NCBI GenBank assembly: GCA_945867445.1
Contig: CAMBID010000075.1
Span: 1 to 5,077 of the forward strand
DNA: 5,077 nt
Source: an uncultured Clostridia bacterium
GTDB taxonomy: Bacteria > Bacillota > Clostridia > Oscillospirales > Oscillospiraceae
Reading direction: 5' to 3'
The translations under genes and the position numbers were made by a program. The notes beneath the pieces were generated by a model. That model was given only the letters and a program-made list of their open reading frames with translations. It was not told the DNA's origin and did no database searches. Positions within the stretch are counted from its first letter, which is position 1. Each line of letters begins with the position of its first letter. Positions 1-5,077 of the stretch are shown here, in pieces.

Positions 1-561
1 GAGAGTGCGGAGGTGGTGGGGAAGGGCAGGGGCGCGTTGGCCCAGCTCCGCCAGGTAGCAGAAGCTCAGGGCGCCGCCCACGGCGGCGGAGAGTAGGGCC
101 CCCGCGCAGTAGTCCCCCGCCAGGGCGGGGTCCACCTCGCCTGCGGCCTGGAGCCGGGCCATCGTCTCCCGGATGAGAGTGCGCAGGGCCTCGAAGCGCT
201 CCATGGCCCCCGCCGGGAGACACGTGCCCCCCAGGTTGTCGGCGATGACCTTGTAGGGGCCCATGCGGCTCCCCGCCAGGTCCCGGAGGTAAGCAATGAC
301 GGCGTCCTCCAGGTCCGTGAGCGTGGCGCAGGCGGCAAAGCGCTGCCGGATGTAGCCGATCTCAGTGTCGAAGCAGTAGAGGGCCATGCCCCGGAGGATC
401 TCCTCCTTGGAGGAAAAGTACTCATAGACGGTGCCCTTGCCGATGCCGGCCTCCCGGGCAATGTCCTGGACCTTCATGCCAGCGGGGCTGGCCCCCTGGG
501 CGATGAGCCGCAGGGCTGCCTGGTAGACGGCGGTCTCCCGCTGGGTGTTCCGTTCGCTCAT
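1..561 (-). CDS. TetR/AcrR-family transcriptional regulator, 3' end cut by window edge
   Basis: The frame is open from the ATG at 561-559 to the left edge, giving 187 residues with no stop; TetR proteins are usually about 190-210 residues, so probably only a short C-terminal piece is missing. It begins MSERNTQRETAVYQAALRLI. Residues about 9-56 form the typical TetR DNA-binding domain: a first helix, then the helix-turn-helix around VQDIAREAGIGKGTVYEYFS (31-50), followed by SKEEIL. The rest (about 60-187) is mostly helical and should be the ligand-binding and dimerisation domain, which diverges too much to name an inducer. The start is fixed by AGGAGG at 569-574, seven bases upstream of the ATG, and by the ATGA overlap with the pump's stop codon, which implies translational coupling. 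Known role of the family: dimeric repressor released from its operator by a small ligand, often a substrate of the adjacent pump. Inferred here: repression of its own operon. Family call is strong; target and ligand are unknown. Confidence 0.93.
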   Translation of the reverse strand, partial: MSERNTQRETAVYQAALRLIAQGASPAGMKVQDIAREAGIGKGTVYEYFSSKEEILRGMALYCFDTEIGYIRQRFAACATLTDLEDAVIAYLRDLAGSRMGPYKVIADNLGGTCLPAGAMERFEALRTLIRETMARLQAAGEVDPALAGDYCAGALLSAAVGGALSFCYLAELGQRAPALPHHLRTL

Positions 562-3500
562 TTCTTTGCCTCCTCTCTGTCCTTCCGCCGCCGGAAGAGA
601 CTCCGGCGGGGCGTTTCCCCGGTTTCCTCTTCCCTGCCCCGGGCGGCGAACTCGGCGGCGAACTCCGCCGCGTCGTCCGGCAGGTCGTCCAGACTGTCAT
701 CCCCCACATCGATGTTCACCGGAGGCTTGCGGTAGAAGAGATCGTACATCACCGGCACGATGAAAAGGGTCATGAGGGTGGCATAACTGAGGCCGCCGAT
801 GATGACGATGGCCATGCCCCGGCCCATGGAGCTTGCCATGTCCGTGCCGAAGACCATGGTGGTCATGGCAAGGACGGTGGTGAGGGTGGTCATCAGGATG
901 GGGCGCATACGGGTCCTGCCGGTGGCCACCAGGGCGTCCGTCCGGCCGAGGCCGCCGATGCGCAGCTGGTTGGCGTAATCCACAAAGACGATGCCGTTGT
1001 TCACCACCACGCCCATGAGGATGAGGAAGCCCATCAGGGAGATGAGGGAGAGCTGCTCCCCCGCCAGCATCAGCCCCAGCATGCCGCCGGTGAAGGCCAG
1101 GGGGATGGTGAAGAGTACGATGAAGGGGGAGAGCAGGCTCTGGAACTGGGCCACCATCACGAAGTACACCAGCAGCAGCGCCAGGGCCATCATCTTGCTC
1201 ATTTGGACCACCATATCCCGGACGGAGCTGCTCTCGCCGGTGAGCTCGGCGGTGCAGCCCGCGGGCAGGTCCAGCGCCTCCAGCTTGGGCTGGAGCTCCC
1301 GGGAAATCAGGGTGGTATTATAGCCCTCCGCCGTCTCGGAGGAGACGGTGAGATAGCGGGACCCGTTCTCCCGGGCGATGGTGAGGTAGCTCTCGCTCTC
1401 CTGGAGAGACGCGAACTCCCGGAGCAGGTGCGTCTCCGTGACGGAATTGCCGGTTTCGTCCATGCTGGTGGTCTCGAACTCCATGTCCAGGATGTCTCCC
1501 AGCTCCGGCACGCCGCTCTCATCCCGGATGACGACGGAGCAGCTGCCGCCGGCGACCTGCAACGTCGTGGCGGTAGTCTCGGTCGTGAGGCTGGCGGCGA
1601 TCTGCTGGTAGACCTGGGCCACGGTGAGGCCCAGGCGCATGGCGGCGTCCTTCTCCACCACGATGCGCATGGAGCTGTCGCCGCCCTCCTGTCCGTCGGA
1701 GACGTTCTCGATGCCGGGGATGCTCTCCATCAGCTCCACCACCTGCTTTCCGGCCTCCCGGAGGGCGTCCAGGTCGTTGCCGTAGAGCACCACCTCCGCG
1801 CCGCTGCCGTAGAGAGCGCTGACATCCATCATATTTGCCCCCAGGACCTCCACCTGGCAGGGGAGGTCCGCCGTAGCGTCCCGGATCTCCTGCTGGATGG
1901 CCCGGACCCGCCGGGCGCCGTCCTCCGTCAGGAGGACGTAGAAGGTAAAGCTGGTGTTGTCGGTCTCGGCGGCGCTGCCGCCCATCATGGTCATCATGCT
2001 GCCGGCGCCGCCGGACATGGCGCCCACGCTCTCCACTCCGTCCACCGCCGTCACGGCGTCCATCACGGCGTCCGCCGCGGCGAAGGCGTCGGCCTTCTCC
2101 GTGTCCTCGGGGACGGTGACGTTGATGGAGAGCTGGTTGCTATCCATGTCCGGGAAGAGCACCACGCCCATGGTGACGATGCGCCAGACGGAGAGGCCCA
2201 GCAGGGCCACGGCCAGGATCAGCGCCCAGGCCTTGTGCCGGAGGCAGCGGCGCAGGAGCTTCTCATAGCCATTGAGGAAGCGGTCAACGAGAGGGTGCCG
2301 GATCTCCTTCTGCCGCCGGAGCACCGTGGCGCCGGCGCATGGCACCACCGTCAGGGCCACCACCAGGGAGGCCATCAGGCTGAAGGTGATGGTCCAGGCC
2401 ATGTCGGCCAGGAGCGTCCGCACCATGCCGCTGGCAAAGACCATGGGGAGGAAGACGCAGACCGTGGTAAGGGTGGAGGAGAGGATGGGCGCCGCCACCT
2501 GCCGGGCCCCCTGGACGGCGGCTCGTGGGGCCGGGACGCCCCGGTTCCGCAGCCGGTAGATGTTCTCAATGACCACCACCGAGTTATCCACCAGCATGCC
2601 GATACCCAAGGCCAGGCCTGAGAGGCTCAGGATGTTCAGTGTGATGCCGAAGAAGTACATCAGCACGATGGCAAAGAGCACGCTGAGGGGCATGCTGACG
2701 GCCACCACCGCCGTGGGCCGCACGTCCTTCAGGAAGACCGCCAGCACCAGGATCGCCAGCAGCGCGCCCCAAATCAGGTTGCTCATCACGCTGTCCACGA
2801 TGAGCTGGATGTAGTCCCCCTGGTCCATGATAGCCGTGAGGTGCAGGCCGGGGTTCTCCTCCGCCAGCTCCTCCATGGCGGCGGCGCTGGCCTTGGAGAC
2901 CTGGGAAGTAGAGGCGGTGGAGCTCTTGTAGATGGCCAGGAGCACCGCCCGGTTCTCCCCCACCTTGGCATAGCTGTCGTCTGCGTTGTCCGTGAGCTCC
3001 ACCGAGGCGATGTCCCCGACGCGGACATCGCCGATGCCGTCCACATCGCAGAGGAGCATGTCCCTCAGCTCGTCGATGCTGCCGAAGGCGTCGCCTACCT
3101 TTAACAGGTAGCGCTCAGACCCGCTCTCGATGTAGCCCGCCGGCATGGAGAAGTTCTGTGCCATCAGGAGCTGGCTGAGGGTGTTGAGATTGAGAAGCTG
3201 GTCCAGATTGGCGTTCTTCAGCGCCTCCTCCCGGGCGGACTCATACTCCTGCCGGGCGGCGGCCAGCTGGGCCTCCCCGGCCTGGAGCTGGGCACGGCCG
3301 TTCTCAATGCGCAGCTGCCCGAGACCGATCTGGGCCTCGCTGCCGCTGAGGAGCAGCTGCACGCCCATGTCGGCAAGGCTGCTGTCCACCGGGTTCTCCT
3401 CCAGCTGCCGGAGGACGGTCTGAAGCTCCGTGAGCTGAGAACGGAGGGAGGCGAGCATCCTTTCCCCCCGTTGGATCTGGGCGTTGAGCCGGGCAATGCC

Positions 3501-4946
3501 CTCATTGAGGCTGGCCCGCAGCTCCGCCGTGCCCCTGTTGGCGCTGTTCTCTGTATCCTGCCGGACCTTGGCGAGAAGGGCGGCGTTGTTCAGGGCCGCC
3601 CGGGCGGCGGAGAGAGTGGCAAGTTCCCCCTGCCAGGCCGCGAGCCGGTCCCGCCGCTTTTTCAGGGTCTCCTGTTCCGCCTTCAGGGCGTCCCGCTCCG
3701 CTTGCAGGCTCTCCATCTTCGCCCGGATGGCCGCCTGCTCCTCAGGCGCGGCGTCCGCCCGCTCCTTCTCCAGAGCCTCCAGCTCCCTGTCCTTTCCCTG
3801 GATCTCCAGGGTCAGGGACAGGATCCGGGCCTCGGTCTCCGCCAGGGCGGTTTCTATGCGCTTGCCCTCGGCGTCCGCCTCCGCCGCCTTGCGGATGGCT
3901 TCCTCCGCCCGGTCGATGGAGGAGATCATGGCGGCCTGCTTCCCCGGGTCGCTCTCCGCCTCCTTCAGGCTCTGCGGCATGGCGGAGGACCGGTACTCCG
4001 GGTCATAACGGGAAAGAATTTCCCTTGCGGAGCGCAGAAGGGTCTCGTCCAGGGGCAGGCTGATCTCGCCGACGGCGCCCAGTTCCAGCTCCTCCAGCTG
4101 CCGCTCCATCTGCCGGACCTGCGTCTTCAGGCCCGCCACCTCCCGCTCCAGCACCGGGATCTCAGCGTTGAGCCGGTCGATGGCGGAGCGGAGCTCGCGC
4201 GTCAGATTCTCCTTCTGGAGGTCCAGCTGTGCCTGGCCCTCGCTGAGCTGCCGCTCTGCCTCGTCCAGGGCCCGGAGGCCGTCCCGGATCTGGGTCTCGC
4301 CCTCGTCCAGCCGCTGCCGGGCCTCCGCCAGGCGGTCACTGACGAGCCCCAGGAGCTTGTCGTTCAGGGCGTCGATCTTCTCCTCATCCAGCGTGACCTG
4401 CACCGTCCGCTCCACGAGGCCGATGGTGCTGACGCTGGCCACGCCGTCCAGCCGCTCCAGCCGGGGGAGAACCGTGCCCTCCACCAGGGAGGAGAGCTCA
4501 TAGATATCCCTGTCCTGGCAGTCCACCGCCACATACTGGGTTGCCATCATGTCCGGGCTCATCTCGATGAGCATGGGGGTGGCGGCCAGCTCCGGCAGGC
4601 TTCCCTCGATCTGGTTGACGGCAGTGCTGGCCTTCACCAGGGCGCTGTCCATATTGGTGCCGTCCTGGTACTCCAGGATGACGAGGCTGTAGTTCTCGCT
4701 GCTCTGGCTGGTGACGTTCTTCACCCCGTTGAGGGTAGAGAGGCTGTCCTCCAGGGGCTTGGTCACGTCGGCTTCCACCTGCTCCGGACTGGCCCCGGGA
4801 TAGGTGGTGACCACCAGGAGGTAGGGCAGGTTCATCTCCGGCAGCAGGTCCGTCTGCATCCCGCTGAGGCTGACAAAGCCCAGTACGATGACCAGGAGTA
4901 CGGAGACCAGGATGGTAAACGGCTTTCTCACACTGTATTTCGGCAT
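558..4946 (-). CDS. RND (HAE/AcrB-type) efflux permease with a large coiled-coil insertion
   Basis: A 1462-residue inner-membrane transporter of the AcrB-like RND superfamily, expected to export hydrophobic or amphiphilic compounds by proton antiport. Layout: TM1 about 9-30; porter loop 1 about 31-720; TM2-TM6 about 724-876; TM7 about 904-927; porter loop 2 about 928-1248; TM8-TM12 about 1250-1400; charged cytoplasmic tail 1406-1462. TM4 carries GIGMLVDNSVVVIENI (781-796), with Asp787 matching AcrB D407 and Asn788 replacing D408. TM10 carries GVVVNNGIVFVDYANQLR, with Asn1316 where AcrB has K940. Arg1348 in RPILMTTL matches AcrB R971. Loop 1 is interrupted at about 195-585 by a predicted coiled coil; the porter fold resumes at LNTLSQLLMAQNFSMPAGYI. 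This makes the protein about 400 residues longer than AcrB. I chose the ATG at 4946 because AAGGGGAA lies six bases upstream; an in-frame TTG at 4961 would add five residues but lacks a Shine-Dalgarno. No adaptor or outer-membrane gene is in the window. Family is certain, substrate is not. Confidence 0.96.
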   Translation of the reverse strand: MPKYSVRKPFTILVSVLLVIVLGFVSLSGMQTDLLPEMNLPYLLVVTTYPGASPEQVEADVTKPLEDSLSTLNGVKNVTSQSSENYSLVILEYQDGTNMDSALVKASTAVNQIEGSLPELAATPMLIEMSPDMMATQYVAVDCQDRDIYELSSLVEGTVLPRLERLDGVASVSTIGLVERTVQVTLDEEKIDALNDKLLGLVSDRLAEARQRLDEGETQIRDGLRALDEAERQLSEGQAQLDLQKENLTRELRSAIDRLNAEIPVLEREVAGLKTQVRQMERQLEELELGAVGEISLPLDETLLRSAREILSRYDPEYRSSAMPQSLKEAESDPGKQAAMISSIDRAEEAIRKAAEADAEGKRIETALAETEARILSLTLEIQGKDRELEALEKERADAAPEEQAAIRAKMESLQAERDALKAEQETLKKRRDRLAAWQGELATLSAARAALNNAALLAKVRQDTENSANRGTAELRASLNEGIARLNAQIQRGERMLASLRSQLTELQTVLRQLEENPVDSSLADMGVQLLLSGSEAQIGLGQLRIENGRAQLQAGEAQLAAARQEYESAREEALKNANLDQLLNLNTLSQLLMAQNFSMPAGYIESGSERYLLKVGDAFGSIDELRDMLLCDVDGIGDVRVGDIASVELTDNADDSYAKVGENRAVLLAIYKSSTASTSQVSKASAAAMEELAEENPGLHLTAIMDQGDYIQLIVDSVMSNLIWGALLAILVLAVFLKDVRPTAVVAVSMPLSVLFAIVLMYFFGITLNILSLSGLALGIGMLVDNSVVVIENIYRLRNRGVPAPRAAVQGARQVAAPILSSTLTTVCVFLPMVFASGMVRTLLADMAWTITFSLMASLVVALTVVPCAGATVLRRQKEIRHPLVDRFLNGYEKLLRRCLRHKAWALILAVALLGLSVWRIVTMGVVLFPDMDSNQLSINVTVPEDTEKADAFAAADAVMDAVTAVDGVESVGAMSGGAGSMMTMMGGSAAETDNTSFTFYVLLTEDGARRVRAIQQEIRDATADLPCQVEVLGANMMDVSALYGSGAEVVLYGNDLDALREAGKQVVELMESIPGIENVSDGQEGGDSSMRIVVEKDAAMRLGLTVAQVYQQIAASLTTETTATTLQVAGGSCSVVIRDESGVPELGDILDMEFETTSMDETGNSVTETHLLREFASLQESESYLTIARENGSRYLTVSSETAEGYNTTLISRELQPKLEALDLPAGCTAELTGESSSVRDMVVQMSKMMALALLLVYFVMVAQFQSLLSPFIVLFTIPLAFTGGMLGLMLAGEQLSLISLMGFLILMGVVVNNGIVFVDYANQLRIGGLGRTDALVATGRTRMRPILMTTLTTVLAMTTMVFGTDMASSMGRGMAIVIIGGLSYATLMTLFIVPVMYDLFYRKPPVNIDVGDDSLDDLPDDAAEFAAEFAARGREEETGETPRRSLFRRRKDREEAKK
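569..574 (-). promoter_or_regulatory. Shine-Dalgarno of the TetR gene, inside the permease coding region
   Basis: AGGAGG on the minus strand ends seven bases before the ATG at 561. It decides the TetR start and, with the ATGA overlap, supports coupled translation of regulator and pump. Confidence 0.85.
642..665. repeat. Perfect 12-bp tandem duplication in the tail of the permease
   Basis: The unit GGCGGCGAACTC occurs twice back to back (642-653 and 654-665, plus strand). On the coding strand it yields the duplicated tetrapeptide Glu-Phe-Ala-Ala within AAEFAAEFAA. As it keeps frame and sits in a disordered tail, it is probably a recent neutral slippage event. Confidence 0.8.
3192..4364 (-). 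other. Coiled-coil insertion domain within the RND permease (residues about 195-585)
   Basis: About 390 residues rich in Glu, Arg, Ala, Leu and Gln in heptad-like order separate the strand VQVTLDEEKIDA from the helix LNTLSQLLMAQ, which are adjacent in AcrB around its DN docking subdomain. Visible segments are arm A (about 197-289), a less regular piece with prolines (290-340), helix B (341-396), a turn around DAAPEEQ, helix C (405-455), helix D (465-517), a break at ENPVDSS, and arm E (528-578). Arm A alone would be about 140 angstroms if one continuous helix. The number of strands in the folded bundle cannot be determined by eye. Boundaries are good to about ten residues. Confidence 0.85.
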
Positions 4947-4950
4947 AGTC

Positions 4951-4958
4951 TTCCCCTT
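4951..4958 (-). promoter_or_regulatory. Shine-Dalgarno of the RND permease gene
   Basis: AAGGGGAA on the minus strand has its GGGG core six bases before the ATG at 4946. It favours that ATG over the in-frame TTG at 4961, which lies just upstream of this motif and has only a GC-rich hairpin before it. The GGGG core departs from the GGAGG consensus, so it is a moderate site. Confidence 0.7.
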
Positions 4959-4961
4959 CAA

Positions 4962-5010
4962 GCCCCGCCGGGGCGGAATTTCCCGAATCGGGTCCCGCTC
5001 TCCCGGGACC
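4962..5010 (-). other. GC-rich leader with three small inverted repeats
   Basis: Three inverted repeats lie between the candidate promoter and the Shine-Dalgarno. One at 4991-5010 has a 7-bp stem (GGTCCCG/CGGGACC) and 6-base loop; one at 4982-4992 (CCCGAATCGGG) overlaps the first by two bases; one at 4962-4974 has a 5-bp stem (GCCCC/GGGGC) and 3-base loop. None is followed by a T run, so they do not look like intrinsic terminators. No known riboswitch class was recognised. The CCCC of the last stem could pair with the GGGG of the ribosome-binding site instead. Confidence 0.5.
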
Positions 5011-5026
5011 GCTCCGGCCCCCTCTC

Positions 5027-5054
5027 ATACTAGTTCTTGATAAAAAGCTTTCAA
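5027..5054 (-). promoter_or_regulatory. Candidate sigma-A promoter of the pump-regulator operon
   Basis: On the minus strand TTGAAA (5054-5049) matches 5 of 6 bases of the -35 consensus. After a 16-base spacer, TAGTAT (5032-5027) matches 4 of 6 bases of the -10 consensus. Transcription would start near 5020 and leave a leader of about 70-75 bases. The -35 lies within the 19-bp palindrome, which suits repression by occlusion. Recognised by eye only. Confidence 0.45.
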
Positions 5055-5061
5055 AGCTTTT
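5043..5061. promoter_or_regulatory. Perfect 19-bp palindrome, candidate TetR operator
   Basis: AAAAGCTTTCAAAGCTTTT is two 9-base arms around one central base, with perfect arm symmetry. Two further outer positions also match, and TTGATA occurs on both sides in the same orientation (5037-5042 and 5060-5065). It is an AT island in GC-rich DNA, about 100 bases upstream of the pump start, and overlaps a plausible -35 element. TetR-family dimers bind palindromes of about this size. It could instead be the weak AT stem of a terminator for a gene beyond the right edge, since five T residues follow on the minus strand. Confidence 0.5.
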
Positions 5062-5066
5062 GATAG

Positions 5067-5077
5067 CGCCGCAGGCG
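5067..5077. repeat. Short GC hairpin at the window edge
   Basis: CGCCGCAGGCG forms a 4-bp stem with a 3-base loop and may extend past the edge. It adjoins the AT palindrome. It may be the end of a terminator or intergenic repeat for the neighbouring gene, but the partner sequence is not visible. Confidence 0.3.

Larger units (their letters stand above)
561..731 (-). other. C-terminal charged cytoplasmic tail of the RND permease (residues 1406-1462)
   Basis: After TM12 and YDLFYRKP the protein continues for about 57 residues: first acidic (VGDDSLDDLPDDAAEF), then strongly basic (RRSLFRRRKDREEAKK). It looks disordered and has no recognisable domain. The last codons hold the Shine-Dalgarno of the downstream TetR gene, so part of the Glu-Glu-Ala-Lys-Lys ending is constrained by that signal. 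Confidence 0.7.

Noticed and set aside
66..461. 131-codon frame over the TetR gene
   Set aside because: It is an alternate frame with Ser/Arg/Pro/Trp-rich nonsense composition; the TetR frame on the minus strand is open throughout and carries a clear helix-turn-helix.
422..709. Minus-strand 95-codon frame spanning the pump-TetR junction
   Set aside because: It lies out of frame with both the permease tail and the TetR N-terminus, which are each clearly recognisable; composition is low-complexity Arg/Gly/Pro.
1203..2621. Plus-strand open frame of 472 codons antisense to the second half of the pump
   Set aside because: It has an implausible His/Gly/Ala/Asp-rich composition, lacks an evident ribosome-binding site, and lies wholly opposite conserved RND motifs. 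Length is explained by high third-position GC.
3192..4364. Insert as a fused membrane-fusion (AcrA-like) adaptor
   Set aside because: It shares a coiled-coil character with adaptor hairpins, but I see no lipoyl or beta-barrel segments either side of the helices, so a true adaptor fusion is not supported.
4498..5028. Minus-strand 176-codon frame beginning upstream of the pump
   Set aside because: It overlaps the first 150 codons of the pump in another frame and is Gly/Arg/Pro-rich; TM1 and the porter start are only in the pump frame.
3471..5033. Plus-strand open frame of 520 codons antisense to the insert and first porter loop
   Set aside because: It is rich in Leu, Gly, His, Gln and Arg with no domain or membrane pattern, runs through the pump's promoter region, and is the antisense shadow of GC-biased codons of a certain RND gene.
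5043..5077. Intrinsic terminator of an upstream minus-strand gene
   Set aside because: The AT stem is weak and the GC hairpin lacks an immediate T run. It cannot be excluded since the upstream gene is outside the window, but operator/promoter explains the position better.
1..5077. CRISPR arrays, tRNA/rRNA genes, insertion sequences or attachment sites
   Set aside because: No regularly spaced repeats, tRNA-like folds, transposase frames or terminal inverted repeats were seen on either strand; coding sequence fills all but about 130 bases.

Overview
The window reads almost entirely on the minus strand as one two-gene transcription unit. It runs from a short AT-rich regulatory region at the right edge (about 4947-5077), through a very large RND-superfamily efflux permease (558-4946), into a TetR/AcrR-family regulator (1-561) whose 3' end is cut off by the left edge. 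The regulator is joined to the pump by a 4-base ATGA stop/start overlap.

The sequence is GC-rich with strong third-position GC bias, which leaves many long antisense shadow ORFs. The pump resembles Gram-positive HAE-type RND permeases: it has VDN and VNN motifs in TM4 and TM10, and heptads of the xxxLxxG type known from Firmicutes envelope proteins. Together these suggest a high-GC clostridial organism such as a gut Oscillospiraceae or Flavonifractor relative. This is inference from style and family, not a taxonomic match.

The pump is the main interest. An ordinary AcrB-type permease has about 1030-1050 residues; this one has 1462. Most of the excess is one block of about 390 residues (roughly 195-585) that looks like a long, multi-segment coiled coil. 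It interrupts the first porter loop where AcrB has the N-terminal docking subdomain (DN), which in Gram-negative bacteria faces TolC. The second loop has no such insertion, and no membrane-fusion (adaptor) gene is visible here. A reasonable hypothesis is a pump with its own built-in envelope-spanning hairpin. The first and last arms of the insert carry matching Leu-x-x-Gly heptads, as expected if they pair at the base of a hairpin.

Upstream of the pump are a perfect 19-bp palindrome overlapping a plausible -35 element, a candidate -10, a GC-rich leader with three small hairpins, and a Shine-Dalgarno that supports an ATG start at 4946 over the longer TTG start at 4961. The simplest model is that the TetR protein represses its own operon at the palindrome and is relieved by a pump substrate. 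The substrate cannot be read from the sequence.
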